A DNA stretch of 64,000 nucleotides from Polynucleobacter sp. AM-7D1 (GCF_018688455.1 NZ_CP061319.1:1550001-1614000); one strand, 5' to 3'. Counted from the first letter of the stretch, positions 30,123 to 40,079 are shown. A program made the numbers and translations. Notes: a model not told the origin generated them from the sequence alone.

Positions 30123-30143
30123 GTTTGCAAGAGGAGCGCCTCC

Positions 30144-30167
30144 CGCTTACTCGCTTACTCGCTTACT
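30144..30167. repeat. Three tandem copies of an 8-bp repeat at the ppnP stop
   Basis: CGCTTACT occurs three times without a gap at 30144-30151, 30152-30159 and 30160-30167. The last base is also the last base of the ppnP stop codon on the minus strand, so the array starts directly behind the gene. Confidence 0.9.
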
Positions 30168-30472
30168 TATTCAAAGTGGCAAACATAGTGCACTGGGGAC
30201 TCGGCGCGGATAATGAAATATCCACCCTTCTCCACTTCCCAGCTTTGTCCGGCCTTGAATTCGACTTCAGGAGCGCCGTTGATGCTGACAAAGGCATTTC
30301 CATCAACCACTTCCATGACTTCTTTAGTACTCAGGTCAAAACGCAAAGTGCTTGGCAACACTACGCCCACAGACTTACGAACGCCATTAGGCAAAGTCAC
30401 AGTATGAGATACGCACTTACCATCAAAAAATACATTGGCTTTCTTACCTACGGAAACTTGATCAAATTGCAT
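30167..30472 (-). CDS. ppnP: Pyrimidine/purine nucleoside phosphorylase (DUF1255)
   Basis: Small cupin-fold protein of 101 residues, homologous to YaiE, which in E. coli phosphorolyses several nucleosides. Seen are FDGKCVSHTVTLPNG, KSVGVVLPSTLRFDLSTKEVMEV, and the PVHYVCHFE C terminus typical of the family. It follows argG by 46 bases on the minus strand and may be cotranscribed with argF-argG, though a functional link is not evident. Confidence 0.92.
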   Translation of the reverse strand: MQFDQVSVGKKANVFFDGKCVSHTVTLPNGVRKSVGVVLPSTLRFDLSTKEVMEVVDGNAFVSINGAPEVEFKAGQSWEVEKGGYFIIRAESPVHYVCHFE

Positions 30473-30518
30473 CTTTATTCTTTCTAATCTGAATTTACTA
30501 GTTAGTTATTTATCGGAA

Positions 30519-31748
30519 TTATTTAGCACGCTTACGTCTTGCCGTTTCAGCAATTCGCATACGCAAAGCATTGAGCTTGATGAATCCACCAGCATCGGCT
30601 TGGTTGTATGCACCACCGTCATCATCAAAAGTGGCGATAGTTTGATCGAACAAGGTATTTACCGAATCACGCGAGATCACAGAGACGGATCCCTTATACA
30701 ACTTCAAACGCACAACGCCATTAACCATCTGCTGTGTATGATCGATCAATGTTTGCAGAGCCAGACGTTCAGGCGCCCACCATAAACCGTTGTAAATCAA
30801 ACTGGCGTAACGTGGCATCAAATCATCTTTGAGGTGAGCCACTTCACGATCCAAAGTAATACTCTCAATACCGCGGTGTGCTTTTAACAAAATAGTGCCA
30901 CCAGGAGTTTCATAGCAGCCGCGGCTCTTCATACCTACAAAGCGGTTCTCAACTAAGTCAAGGCGGCCAATGCCATGCATGCCACCAATGCGATTGAGCT
31001 CAGCTAACAACTCATGTGGCTTATATGCCTTGCCATTGATTGCCACTGGATCACCAGCGCGGAATTCAATTTCAATGATTTCTGGGGTATCTGGAGCCTT
31101 CTCAGGAGAGACCGTCCAGCGCCACATGGATTCTTCTGCCTCAGCATTGGGGTTCTCGAGATGACGACCTTCGTAACTAATATGCAATAAGTTGGCATCC
31201 ATAGAGTATGGGGAACCACCTTGCTTGTGCTTCATCTCAACTGGAATGCCATGCTTTTCTGCATAAGCCATCAATTTTTCACGAGAGAGCAGATCCCACT
31301 CACGCCAAGGAGCAATGACTTTAATTCCTGGTTCAAGCGCGTAGTAACCCAACTCAAAACGAACTTGGTCATTACCTTTTCCGGTAGCACCATGCGATAC
31401 AGAATCAGCGCCAGTTTGGCGAGCAATTTCAATTTGACGCTTAGCGATTAATGGACGCGCGATGGAAGTACCCAAAAGATATTCGCCTTCGTAAATCGTA
31501 TTGGCACGAAACATCGGGAATACAAAGTCACGCACAAACTCTTCGCGCAAGTCATCGATAAAAATATTTTCTGGCTTGATACCAAACTGCAGAGCTTTAG
31601 CGCGCGCTGGCTCAAGCTCCTCACCCTGACCTAAATCGGCCGTGAAAGTAACGATCTCGCATTGATAAGTATCTTGAAGCCATTTCAAGATCACGCTAGT
31701 GTCAAGACCGCCGGAATACGCTAGAACTACTTTTTTAATATCAGACAT
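30519..31748 (-). CDS. argG: Argininosuccinate synthase
   Basis: Joins citrulline and aspartate using ATP in arginine synthesis. The PP-loop [12 protein letters not shown] is at residues 9-20, followed by [22 protein letters not shown] and the citrulline-binding [11 protein letters not shown]. 409 residues is the size of the shorter bacterial form. It lies 58 bases behind argF on the same strand, so the two form an arg operon; no ARG-box-like operator was identified by eye. Confidence 0.97.
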   Translation of the reverse strand: MSDIKKVVLAYSGGLDTSVILKWLQDTYQCEIVTFTADLGQGEELEPARAKALQFGIKPENIFIDDLREEFVRDFVFPMFRANTIYEGEYLLGTSIARPLIAKRQIEIARQTGADSVSHGATGKGNDQVRFELGYYALEPGIKVIAPWREWDLLSREKLMAYAEKHGIPVEMKHKQGGSPYSMDANLLHISYEGRHLENPNAEAEESMWRWTVSPEKAPDTPEIIEIEFRAGDPVAINGKAYKPHELLAELNRIGGMHGIGRLDLVENRFVGMKSRGCYETPGGTILLKAHRGIESITLDREVAHLKDDLMPRYASLIYNGLWWAPERLALQTLIDHTQQMVNGVVRLKLYKGSVSVISRDSVNTLFDQTIATFDDDGGAYNQADAGGFIKLNALRMRIAETARRKRAK

Positions 31749-31806
31749 GATTTCTTTTCAATTAAAAATGAACTAATAACCAACCAAAACAAATTGCTTC
31801 CAAAAA

Positions 31807-32754
31807 TTAATCCAAACGACCGCAGAGTAAATACTCCATCAAGGCCTTTTGAACATGCAGACGATTTTCAGCCTCTTCCCAAACAATACTTTGCGGGCCA
31901 TCAATCACTTCGGCTGAAACCTCTTCACCACGATGGGCTGGCAAGCAATGCATGAACAAGGCATCTGGCTTAGCCAAAGACATTAACTCTTCATCCACCA
32001 TCCAGTCCTTGAAAGCGCTCATGCGTGAGGTGTTCTCATCCTCATAACCCATGCTGGTCCATACATCGGTAGTCACCAAGTCAGCATCCTTGCAGGCATC
32101 TTTTGGATCAGCGCAAATAGTCAAGTGTTGCTTCGCTTTAGCTGTCAATCTAGACTCATCAAGCTGATAGCCGCCTGGTGCAGAGAAGCGAATTTGGAAA
32201 TCTAAACACTCGGCTGCCTGTATCCAGGTATAGGCCATATTGTTGGCATCACCTACCCAAGCTACAGTTTTGCCTTGGATTGGGCCGCGAGCCTCAACGA
32301 AAGTAAAGATATCTGCCAACACTTGGCAGGGATGGTATTCATTAGTGAGGCCATTGATCACTGGCACGCGAGAATTGGCAGCAAAGCGCTCAATAATCTC
32401 TTGGCCAAAGGTGCGAATCATGATGATGTCGGTCATCCTCGAAATCACCTGTGCAGCATCCTCTACAGGCTCGCCACGACCCAACTGCGTATCTCGGGTA
32501 TTGAGGTATACCGCATGCCCGCCAAGCTGGTGTATGCCAGCCTCAAAAGAAAGGCGAGTGCGGGTCGAGTGCTTCTCAAAGATCATCGCAAGAGTACGAT
32601 CGTGCAGAGGATGCCAAGTCTCATAACTTTTGAACTTGGTCTTAAGCCAAGCAGAGCGCTTGAGGAGATAGTCATATTCTTCGCGTGTCAGGTCAGCAAA
32701 CTGCAAGTAATGCTTAACCTGGCCAGGCACTTGAGGCTTTGCCAAAGATGTCAT
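31807..32754 (-). CDS. argF: Ornithine carbamoyltransferase
   Basis: Makes citrulline from ornithine and carbamoyl phosphate. The carbamoyl phosphate motif is KHSTRTRLSFE, with HPCQVLADIFT and the ornithine loop FMHCLPAHRGEE. The start is placed at ATG 32754 (MTSLAKPQVPGQVKHYLQF, 315 residues), which has GGAAAG seven bases upstream; an in-frame ATG 33 bases earlier has no ribosome binding site and adds a non-conserved MQAKTLVESST. argG follows. The divergent DUF3579 gene shares the upstream region. Confidence 0.95.
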   Translation of the reverse strand: MTSLAKPQVPGQVKHYLQFADLTREEYDYLLKRSAWLKTKFKSYETWHPLHDRTLAMIFEKHSTRTRLSFEAGIHQLGGHAVYLNTRDTQLGRGEPVEDAAQVISRMTDIIMIRTFGQEIIERFAANSRVPVINGLTNEYHPCQVLADIFTFVEARGPIQGKTVAWVGDANNMAYTWIQAAECLDFQIRFSAPGGYQLDESRLTAKAKQHLTICADPKDACKDADLVTTDVWTSMGYEDENTSRMSAFKDWMVDEELMSLAKPDALFMHCLPAHRGEEVSAEVIDGPQSIVWEEAENRLHVQKALMEYLLCGRLD

Positions 32755-32907
32755 TGTTGAGCTTTCCACTAAAGTTTTAGCTTGCATTTTTTGTTTGGAG
32801 CACCGAACTGCACGAAAATAGTTCCTAAAGTCATCTTAAGGCCTTCACAGACTGTTAAGCTAGAGGGCTGAGTAACACTGATTCCTTACAACGATTTCTA
32901 CGCCAAC

Positions 32908-33222
32908 TTGAACCACAAAAAGCTTTTCATTCAAGGCATTACAACTTCTGGCAAACCTTTTCGTCCCAGCGACTGGGCCGAACGTCTTTGCGGGGTGATG
33001 GCTACTTTTCGCCCGCCAGGCGATTCTGGCGACCCCCGCTTCACTTACTCGCCCTATGTCAGACCAGTAGTTATTGCAAAAGTGAAATGCGTTGTTATCG
33101 ATACCAGACTGAGAGACCTTGATCCAAGAGCGCTCGACTTTGTCATGAACTTTGCCAAAGACAACAGCCTGCCAATCGAAGAGGCCTGTGAATTCGAACC
33201 GAACTCACAATCCCAGTCCTAA
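32908..33222 (+). CDS. DUF3579-domain protein
   Basis: A 104-residue protein of a small family found mainly in betaproteobacteria; function unknown. The family block IQGITTSGKPFRPSDWAERLCGVM begins at residue 8, followed by YSPYVRPVVIAKVKCVVID and a short Glu/Ser tail. The start codon seems to be TTG 32908, placing seven residues before the conserved block as in homologues I recall. Its position between argF and rpsT is shared by other Burkholderiales. Confidence 0.85.
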   Translation: MNHKKLFIQGITTSGKPFRPSDWAERLCGVMATFRPPGDSGDPRFTYSPYVRPVVIAKVKCVVIDTRLRDLDPRALDFVMNFAKDNSLPIEEACEFEPNSQSQS

Positions 33223-33253
33223 AAACAAAAACCCGCTCTGATAAGGAGCGGGC
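33221..33253 (-). terminator. Intrinsic terminator of rpsT
   Basis: On the minus strand CCCGCTC pairs with GAGCGGG (33246-33252 with 33232-33238), followed by TTTTTGTTTTT. The plus-strand side lacks a T run, so it mainly serves rpsT. Confidence 0.8.
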
Positions 33254-33297
33254 TTAGACCCCGATTACTCTAGAGCCTGCCTAAAACTATAAAAGTC

Positions 33298-33564
33298 TTA
33301 CGCTGCCATTGCCTTAATAGCTGCAGACAAACGTGACTTCTGACGAGATGCAGTATTTTTGTGAGCAATCTTTTTATCAGCAATCTTGTCAATTGTTGAT
33401 TGAGTTGCTGCGAACACTTTAGCTGCGGCAGCCTTGTCGCCAGTTTCAATTGCTTTACGAACTGCCTTGATGGAAGTGCGAAGCTTTGAACGCAAACTGG
33501 AGTTGTGCTCATTCTGTTTTACTGCCTGCCGTGCGCGTTTACGCGCTTGTGCGGTATTGGCCAT
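33298..33564 (-). CDS. rpsT: 30S ribosomal protein S20
   Basis: Basic, all-helical 88-residue small-subunit protein, [21 protein letters not shown] to [16 protein letters not shown] lies about seven bases before the ATG and a TTATAT -10 candidate farther up gives a short leader. It is monocistronic and divergent from murJ. Confidence 0.97.
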   Translation of the reverse strand: MANTAQARKRARQAVKQNEHNSSLRSKLRTSIKAVRKAIETGDKAAAAKVFAATQSTIDKIADKKIAHKNTASRQKSRLSAAIKAMAA

Positions 33565-33717
33565 CTTTAAACCTTGCTATATAAAAATTACAAAATACGA
33601 TTAACTGAAAATCTGCGTGGGTTCGCCAAATTTGTAAGCTGACTCACCAAAACCCAAGATTTTACATTAAAGGACTAAAAAAGCCCAGTCGCTTGATAAA
33701 TAGGGGAAAATTAGCCC

Positions 33718-35271
33718 ATGAATCTGCTTTCTGCTGCCGCCAAGGTTAGCTCCCTCACCATGCTCTCCAGGATCACCGGACTCCTCCGTGAGACCCTGAT
33801 TGCCCGTAGTTTTGGGGCCTCGGAGTGGACAGATGCCTTTAATGTGGCCTTCAGACTACCTAATTTGCTACGCCGACTGTTTGCCGAGGGAGCCTTTTCT
33901 CAGGCATTTGTACCCATTTTGGGAGAAATTTCCACTAAAGGGGACGTAAAACAGTCCCAAATCCTTGTAAATGCCGTTGCCACGCTCTTATTTTGGGCTT
34001 TGTTGCTAACGGTACTCCTTGGGGTGATCGGTGCCCCTCTGTTGATTCTGGTGATTGCTACGGGCTTTGAGGGTGGTCCAGCATATGAGGCAAGCGTAGT
34101 CATGACCCGAATCATGTTCCCCTACATTGGCCTCATTTCCATGGTTTCCCTGTCGGCCGGGATCCTCAATACTTTTGGCCGCTTTGCTATTCCGGCGTTT
34201 ACCCCCGTTTTACTCAATTTAGCCCTGATCGGCAGCGCCATCTTCTTGGCACCTTATCTGGATCAACCGATTTATGCCTTGAGCATTGGCGTGCTCGTGG
34301 GTGGCTTCTTACAGCTTGCGATTCAGGTTCCAGCGCTATACCGCCTAGGCTTATTGCCTAAAGTGGGTCTCTTACCAGGCGCCATCAAAGCAGCCATAAA
34401 AAATCCGGATGCACGGCGCGTCATGAAACTCATGGGGCCCGCGGTGTTTGCAGTCTCCGTCGCCCAGATTTCCCTCATCATCAATACCAATATTGCATCT
34501 CGCTTACAAACTGGTAGCGTGTCCTGGCTCTCTTATGCCGATCGTCTGATGGAGTTTCCGACCGCCCTCTTAGGCGTTGCGCTAGGCACAGTCTTGCTAC
34601 CGAGCTTGAGCAAGGCAAATGCAAAAAATGATTTAGTGCATGCTGGTGAGCTCTTGATTTGGGGATTGCAGCTCACCTTTTTGCTGGCCGCCCCTTGCGC
34701 AATTGCTCTCTTTATTTTTGGTGAGCCACTAGCAGCGGTGCTGTATCACTACGGCAAGTTCAGCGCCCTGGATGTCCTCATGACACAGCGTGCACTGGCA
34801 GCTTATGGCGTTGGACTCATTGGTCTTGTTTTGGTAAAGATTTTGGCTCCCGGATTTTATTCACGACAAGATATCCGCACACCAGTAAAAATTGGCTTGT
34901 TGGTCTTGGTAGCAACCCAATTGGCTAATTTAGCTTTTGTTCCTTGGCTAGGCCATGCTGGCCTTGCCCTCTCCGTGGGCGCTGGCGCCTGTCTAAATGC
35001 AACGCTACTGTGGGTTGGCTTACATCGTCGTGGCGCTCTACCTAGCGCTGCATGGTTAAAGTACTTAGGGCAGCTCTTACTTGCCTTAATTCCTTTTGCA
35101 TTTCTCTTGTATTACGCCGCTACTGCACACGATTGGATCGCTCTGCAATCTAGCCCCTGGATCCGCATTGGATTGCTGGCTGCCTGGCTAGCTGCTGCTG
35201 CAGTAGTTTATTTTTCAGCCCTATGGCTTGTTGGCATTCGCTGGCAAAAATTCCTGCGTCATGCAAAATAG
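33718..35271 (+). CDS. murJ: Lipid II flippase MurJ
   Basis: Polytopic MOP-superfamily protein that moves lipid-linked peptidoglycan precursor across the inner membrane. The 517-residue sequence has about 14 membrane segments and the MurJ beginning SSLTMLSRITGLLRETLIARSFGAS, with NVAFRLPNLLRRLFAEGAFSQAFVP at 43-67, including the conserved Arg and acidic residues of the central cavity. AGGGGA lies ten bases before the ATG. The divergent neighbour is rpsT, the same arrangement as in many gammaproteobacteria. Confidence 0.96.
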   Translation: MNLLSAAAKVSSLTMLSRITGLLRETLIARSFGASEWTDAFNVAFRLPNLLRRLFAEGAFSQAFVPILGEISTKGDVKQSQILVNAVATLLFWALLLTVLLGVIGAPLLILVIATGFEGGPAYEASVVMTRIMFPYIGLISMVSLSAGILNTFGRFAIPAFTPVLLNLALIGSAIFLAPYLDQPIYALSIGVLVGGFLQLAIQVPALYRLGLLPKVGLLPGAIKAAIKNPDARRVMKLMGPAVFAVSVAQISLIINTNIASRLQTGSVSWLSYADRLMEFPTALLGVALGTVLLPSLSKANAKNDLVHAGELLIWGLQLTFLLAAPCAIALFIFGEPLAAVLYHYGKFSALDVLMTQRALAAYGVGLIGLVLVKILAPGFYSRQDIRTPVKIGLLVLVATQLANLAFVPWLGHAGLALSVGAGACLNATLLWVGLHRRGALPSAAWLKYLGQLLLALIPFAFLLYYAATAHDWIALQSSPWIRIGLLAAWLAAAAVVYFSALWLVGIRWQKFLRHAK

Positions 35272-35276
35272 CTTTT

Positions 35277-36119
35277 ATGCCAACACAACAACTTGACTAT
35301 TTCACATCCCTCGTTGCTGAGGACGAGCACTTTCCCTTAACTGAAGCGACGGTTGCAGTTGCTCAGCATGCCTATCCTGATCTCAACGTTCAGGGAGTGC
35401 TAGATCAAATTGATCAGTGGGGCAATAAGTTGAAGCAACGCATTACCTCTGATACACCACCGATTCAGCGCCTGCAATTGCTCAAGCATTTCTTTTACAA
35501 CGAATTGGGCTTTGGCCCCAATCCGAATGATTTTTACGCGCCCGAGAATTCTTATCTTCATCAAATCATTGAGAATCGCCGTGGCATTCCGATCTCCCTA
35601 GCAATCTTGATGATGGAGCTTGGTCAGCAAATTGGTTTAAATATTCGCGGAGTATCTTTTCCAAATCACTTCATGATGCGCATCTCCTTACAACAAGGTG
35701 AAATCATCATGGACCCATTGAATGGCGAGTCCCTCTCCAAAAATCAATTACAGGAAATGCTCGACCCCTACCTCGATGCTAAAGGCTATCGTGGCGAACT
35801 GAGTCTGCCACTCAATATTTTCTTGCGAGCCTCTAGCTCTCGAGAAATTCTCTCGCGCTTTATGAGAAATCTCAAAATGATTTACTCCGAAGATGAACGT
35901 TGGGAACGTCTACTAGGCATTCAAGAGCGCCTCGTCATTTTGCTGCCAGAGTCAAGCGAAGAGATTCGAGATCGCGGCTTAATCTTTGCGCAACTAGAGT
36001 ATGTTCGTCCTGCAATAGCTGACCTTCATCGCTACTTAAGCGAAATGCCTGGCGCAGAAGATGCAGCGGATATTCGTGAGCATATTGCTACGCTCGAGAG
36101 CCAAACAAAACTGCATTAA
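35277..36119 (+). CDS. SirB1/YchA-family transglutaminase-like protein
   Basis: A 280-residue cytoplasmic protein of the UPF0162/SirB1 family. The N-terminal transglutaminase-like domain has FFYNELGFGPNPNDFYAPENSYLHQIIENRRGIPISLAILMMELGQQIGL and a short tetratricopeptide-like C-terminal region (residues about 195-270). The catalytic Cys of true transglutaminases is not evident; function is unknown. Start at ATG 35277, five bases after the murJ stop, so the two are cotranscribed. The frame is open upstream only inside murJ. Confidence 0.85.
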   Translation: MPTQQLDYFTSLVAEDEHFPLTEATVAVAQHAYPDLNVQGVLDQIDQWGNKLKQRITSDTPPIQRLQLLKHFFYNELGFGPNPNDFYAPENSYLHQIIENRRGIPISLAILMMELGQQIGLNIRGVSFPNHFMMRISLQQGEIIMDPLNGESLSKNQLQEMLDPYLDAKGYRGELSLPLNIFLRASSSREILSRFMRNLKMIYSEDERWERLLGIQERLVILLPESSEEIRDRGLIFAQLEYVRPAIADLHRYLSEMPGAEDAADIREHIATLESQTKLH

Positions 36120-36141
36120 TCAGCAGGCTCGTCAATCTCAA

Positions 36142-36170
36142 TAGAGATTGCAGCATTTCATTCCTATAAT
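36142..36170 (+). promoter_or_regulatory. miaA promoter, predicted leaderless start
   Basis: -35-like TAGAGA (36142-36147, four of six matches), a 17-base spacer, exact TATAAT (36165-36170), then five bases to the ATG at 36176. There is no Shine-Dalgarno sequence. Confidence 0.65.
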
Positions 36171-36175
36171 GTCTT

Positions 36176-37180
36176 ATGCAAACTGAACCTCACATTCAGC
36201 CTACGCATTCACCTCATCAGCCACCCATACTCTGTATTGTTGGCCCTACAGGCGCAGGCAAAACTCATCTCGCCATGGCTTTGGCAGAGCATGCCAAGCT
36301 CTTAGGTAAAACAGTTGAAATCATCAGCATGGACTCTGCCCTGGTTTATCGCGGACTAGATATTGGGAGCGCCAAACCAAGCAAAGCAGAACAGGCTGCG
36401 GTTCAGCACCACCTGATTGATATCTTAGAACCCACCGAATCTTATTCAGCAGCGCGCTTTGCAAATGATGCTAAGCGACTATGCGAAGAAATTCGTGATC
36501 GTGGGAATATTCCCGTCGTGGTTGGTGGCACGATGTTGTATTGGCGGGCCTGGGCCTATGGCCTCTCTTCTTTACCACCAGCTGATCCAGAAATTCGCGC
36601 CCGTCTCGATGAGCAAGGTAAATTAATTGGCTGGCCTGCGATGCATGCCGAACTCGCCAAAGTAGACCCCATCACTGCGGCGCGCTTACAACCCAATGAC
36701 TCTCAACGGGTACAACGTGCTTTAGAAGTTTATGAAATCACGGGCAAACCAATGTCGGAACTGCTGGCAGATGCGCCAAGCGAAGATGGCAGAGAAGGTT
36801 CAACCATTCCGGAGTGGATTGACCTCGTTTCGCTAGAGCCCAGCGATCGCTCACGCTTACACCAGAACCTAGAAAAAAGGTTTGATGAAATGCTCATCGG
36901 AGGATTGTTAGAAGAGGTTCAGCTACTTAGAAAAAATCCAGACCTGCATGGTGACTTACCTGCGATTCGCTCTGTTGGCTATCGACAAGTCTGGGAGTTC
37001 TTATCCGGGGAAGTTGATCAGACTGAAATGCGCTACAAAGCACTAGCAGCGACTAGGCAGCTCGGTAAGCGGCAATTAACTTGGTTGCGTGCAATCGCTG
37101 GAAGAAAAACATTTGACCCATTCAACCCAGGTGAGTTGAATGCGGCCCTAGAGCACTGCAAGCAAAGCCTAAGCAAATAA
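36176..37180 (+). CDS. miaA: tRNA dimethylallyltransferase
   Basis: Adds the isopentenyl group to A37 of tRNAs reading UNN codons. P-loop GPTGAGKTHLA is at residues 22-32, followed by SMDSALVYRGLDIGSAKP, the HHLIDILEPTESYSAARF block and the VGGTMLYWRAW substrate-channel region. 334 residues is somewhat longer than the usual 310-320, partly through an N-terminal Pro/His-rich leader. It converges on purM with a 12-base gap and no terminator. Confidence 0.95.
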   Translation: MQTEPHIQPTHSPHQPPILCIVGPTGAGKTHLAMALAEHAKLLGKTVEIISMDSALVYRGLDIGSAKPSKAEQAAVQHHLIDILEPTESYSAARFANDAKRLCEEIRDRGNIPVVVGGTMLYWRAWAYGLSSLPPADPEIRARLDEQGKLIGWPAMHAELAKVDPITAARLQPNDSQRVQRALEVYEITGKPMSELLADAPSEDGREGSTIPEWIDLVSLEPSDRSRLHQNLEKRFDEMLIGGLLEEVQLLRKNPDLHGDLPAIRSVGYRQVWEFLSGEVDQTEMRYKALAATRQLGKRQLTWLRAIAGRKTFDPFNPGELNAALEHCKQSLSK

Positions 37181-37192
37181 GCTTTAGACGTA

Positions 37193-38245
37193 TTAAATAA
37201 CGATGGTTTGTGGTGCACCAGCTGGGCGCTCTACAACCTCACCAACCGTCCAAGCATGCAAACCCTCGTTCTTGAGAGATTGAATTGCAGCATCTGCCTG
37301 ATCGGCAGACACAATCACCACCATGCCAATACCGCAGTTAAATACACGCACCATTTCTGCATCAGCCACACCACCCTTCATCTGCAACCAGCGGAAGAGC
37401 TCTGGCATTTGCCAGCTATCGCGATGTAATACAGCTTGCGTATTTTCTGGGAGCACACGTGGCACGTTATCCACTAAGCCGCCCCCAGTAATGTGAGCCA
37501 TTCCCTTTACATTGATCTCATTGATCAACTTCAACAGCTGCTTCACGTAAATTTGCGTAGGGGCCATCACCACATCACCCAATGAACGGCCACCCAAATC
37601 ATCAGTTGGCTTTGCGCCAGCACGCTCAATAATTTTGCGAACTAAAGAGTAGCCATTGGAATGGGCGCCACTCGAAGCAATTGCCAACACCACATCACCC
37701 GGGGCAATCGTTGCACCAGTAATGATTTTGGATTTTTCAACAGCGCCGACAGCAAAGCCAGCTAAGTCATATTCACCTGGAGGATACATACCAGGCATCT
37801 CAGCAGTCTCACCACCAATCAATGCGCATCCTGACAATTCACAACCCTTAGCAATGCCACCAACTACGGTGGCAGCTGTGTCGACGGTGAGCTTGCCGCA
37901 AGCGAAGTAATCTAGAAAAAAGAGTGGTTCAGCGCCTTGAACCAAAATGTCATTCACGCTCATTGCCACCAAATCCTGGCCGATCGTGTCATGACGATTC
38001 CACTCAAAGGCCAATCTGAGCTTTGTACCAACGCCGTCAGTACCCGATACCAATACTGGCTCTTTGTAGCGTTTTGGCACTTCAAACAGGGCGCCAAAGC
38101 CGCCAATACCCGCCAATACACCTTCGCGCATGGTTTTCTTAGCCAAAGGCTTAATGCGATCTACCAAGTCGTCTCCAGCATCAATATCGACACCAGCGTC
38201 ACGGTAGGAAAGGCCTTTTGAGGAAGAATTGGTAGTTGAGTTCAT
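37193..38245 (-). CDS. purM: Phosphoribosylformylglycinamidine cyclo-ligase
   Basis: AIR synthetase, the ATP-dependent ring closure in purine synthesis. Residues 10-350 match the family: [37 protein letters not shown], and [24 protein letters not shown]. 350 residues is normal. It is monocistronic, converges on miaA and is divergent from the AI-2E-family gene with 73 bases between. purN lies 18 kb away. Confidence 0.97.
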   Translation of the reverse strand: MNSTTNSSSKGLSYRDAGVDIDAGDDLVDRIKPLAKKTMREGVLAGIGGFGALFEVPKRYKEPVLVSGTDGVGTKLRLAFEWNRHDTIGQDLVAMSVNDILVQGAEPLFFLDYFACGKLTVDTAATVVGGIAKGCELSGCALIGGETAEMPGMYPPGEYDLAGFAVGAVEKSKIITGATIAPGDVVLAIASSGAHSNGYSLVRKIIERAGAKPTDDLGGRSLGDVVMAPTQIYVKQLLKLINEINVKGMAHITGGGLVDNVPRVLPENTQAVLHRDSWQMPELFRWLQMKGGVADAEMVRVFNCGIGMVVIVSADQADAAIQSLKNEGLHAWTVGEVVERPAGAPQTIVI

Positions 38246-38318
38246 GGCAGAGATAGAAGATTAGTAAAAAACGCTACTTGGTCGGTAGAATCATTGAATT
38301 CTAGAGGATTCGAGCACG

Positions 38319-39308
38319 ATGGCTGAAATTTTTACCCCTTTTTTAACCGCATTTATTTTGGCTTACGCCTTACGCCCAGTTTGCTTGTGGCTTGAGGGTC
38401 GTAAGCTGCCCCGCGCAGCCGCGGCTGCAATTGCCATGATTCTTGGTCTGGGAGTGGTTTTTTTGATTTTGAGTCTGTTTATAACCCTCCTTAAAACCGA
38501 AATTCCCCTCATTAGAGCCCAATTCCCAGACTGGATCCAAAACACGCAAGCCTGGCTTGGACCCAAGCTGAGTGAATTAAATATCAATGTGGATTGGGGC
38601 TCCCTGAAATCCAGTGCGACCCAAAAAATTACGACTCACCTGAATGACAATTCCGATGCGCTAATGACATCCACCTTAGAGACCGTGTTGATGTCTGGCA
38701 GCTCAGTAATTACTGGGTTCGTTAATGCAGTTCTCATCCTGTTTGTAATGTTTTATCTCCTAATCGACTGGGATCATTTTTTTAAGCTAGTTAAAAAAAT
38801 CGTACCTCTTCGCGCACAAGATACGGTTCATCACTTGATCATGCATGCTGATGGTCTGTTATCTCAATATCTTAGAGGCATGCTGATCGTTATCTCTATC
38901 ATGTCTGTTTTTTATAGCGTTGGGTTAAGTCTAGTGGGGATTAAAGGCGCTGTAGCATTTGGTGTCTTCACTGCACTCATGATTGTGATCCCCTATATCG
39001 GCATCACCTTAGGCTTTAGCTTAGCCATCCTCGCAGCCCTTTTACAATTTGGTCCTGGTGGTGCAATCATTGGCGTCTTGGTGATATACGGACTTGGGCA
39101 ATTTATTGAAGGCTTCTTTCTTACACCGCGCCTGGTAGGCGAGCGAATTGGTTTGCATCCAGTTGCCGTTCTCTTTGCATTGTTGCTATTCGGCAAATTA
39201 TTCGGCTTCTTTGGCGTGCTTTTAGCATTACCAACGAGCGCAGTCGGCTTAGTTCTACTCCAATACGGCTGGTCACGCTATACCCAAAGCTCTTGGTATC
39301 AAAAGTAA
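38319..39308 (+). CDS. AI-2E-family/PerM-like membrane protein with short N terminus
   Basis: A 329-residue polytopic protein of the AI-2 exporter family (PerM/YdiK). About seven membrane segments are seen, with the conserved PYIGITLGFSLAILAALLQFG and FIEGFFLTPRLVGERIGLHPVAVLFALLLFG blocks. Substrates of most members are unknown. The protein starts directly at IFTPFLTAFILAYALRP, so the first half-helix and the N-terminal 20-40 residues usual in the family are absent; a TGA stop lies seven codons upstream, excluding a simple extension. GAGGA lies about ten bases before the ATG. hda follows after 12 bases. Confidence 0.85.
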   Translation: MAEIFTPFLTAFILAYALRPVCLWLEGRKLPRAAAAAIAMILGLGVVFLILSLFITLLKTEIPLIRAQFPDWIQNTQAWLGPKLSELNINVDWGSLKSSATQKITTHLNDNSDALMTSTLETVLMSGSSVITGFVNAVLILFVMFYLLIDWDHFFKLVKKIVPLRAQDTVHHLIMHADGLLSQYLRGMLIVISIMSVFYSVGLSLVGIKGAVAFGVFTALMIVIPYIGITLGFSLAILAALLQFGPGGAIIGVLVIYGLGQFIEGFFLTPRLVGERIGLHPVAVLFALLLFGKLFGFFGVLLALPTSAVGLVLLQYGWSRYTQSSWYQK

Positions 39309-39320
39309 ATTTCTGCAGTA

Positions 39321-40079
39321 ATGAATAAGCCTTCACTACCAAAGCAGTTTGCGCTCGACATCAGTCATACGCCCAAACCTAGTTTAAATAATTTTTTAGC
39401 TGGAGAAAATCTAGCGCTGCACTCTGCTTTAGTAGCCTTAGCTAAATCCTGGGAGGCGAATGCTCCAAGATTGGCTAGCGAGAATCCCTTGAATCAACGC
39501 TGGATCTATTGGTGGGGATCCGAGGGTTCTGGTCGCACCCATTTACTCAGTGCCGTCGGCAACGCAGCTCAGTACTTAGGCTTGGAATACTTCCCCCTTA
39601 CGCCTAAGGAACCGATTTCCTGGGTTCGCCTAGAGGAAAATCTACCCTCCCTCTGCGCTAGTGATGCACCCTCTGTCATTACTGTTGATGATGTGGATCG
39701 ACTTGATGAGCGCTTGGTAGCCTCTTTATTTCGTATTCTGAATGCCATTCAAAGCAGCAAAGCGGTGCATATTTTCATGGCTGGCAATGCTGCTCCAGGG
39801 GCGCTAAAGCTTAGAGAAGACCTTCGCACCCGCCTGGGATGGGGTTTGATCTTTCAAACTCACCTTTTGGGGGATGATGAGAAAATGGAGGCCTTACAAC
39901 AAGCGGCGCAAGCGCGCGGCTTAGTTTTATCGCCAGATGTTTTGCCTTGGTTATTAAATCGCTTTTATCGCGATATGCCTAACCTCATGGCCTTGATTGA
40001 TGCTTTGGATGCTTATTCACTAGAAACAAAACGTGCTGTTACCTTGCCTCTCGTAAGAGAGCTGTTGCAACAAAAATAA
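39321..40079 (+). CDS. hda: DnaA regulatory inactivator Hda / DnaA-related AAA+ protein
   Basis: A 252-residue DnaA-like AAA+ protein. In E. coli, Hda with the sliding clamp stimulates ATP hydrolysis by DnaA to prevent re-initiation. The sequence has KQFALDI, a likely clamp-binding N terminus with Q-x-x-L character, a P-loop-like WGSEGSGRTHLLSAVG, Walker B ITVDDVDRL, and the sensor region RTRLGWGLIFQ. The Walker A is degenerate (Arg in place of Lys before Thr), unlike DnaA itself. It is grouped with the AI-2E-type gene, a HAD phosphatase and pcnB, as in other Burkholderiales. Confidence 0.88.
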   Translation: MNKPSLPKQFALDISHTPKPSLNNFLAGENLALHSALVALAKSWEANAPRLASENPLNQRWIYWWGSEGSGRTHLLSAVGNAAQYLGLEYFPLTPKEPISWVRLEENLPSLCASDAPSVITVDDVDRLDERLVASLFRILNAIQSSKAVHIFMAGNAAPGALKLREDLRTRLGWGLIFQTHLLGDDEKMEALQQAAQARGLVLSPDVLPWLLNRFYRDMPNLMALIDALDAYSLETKRAVTLPLVRELLQQK

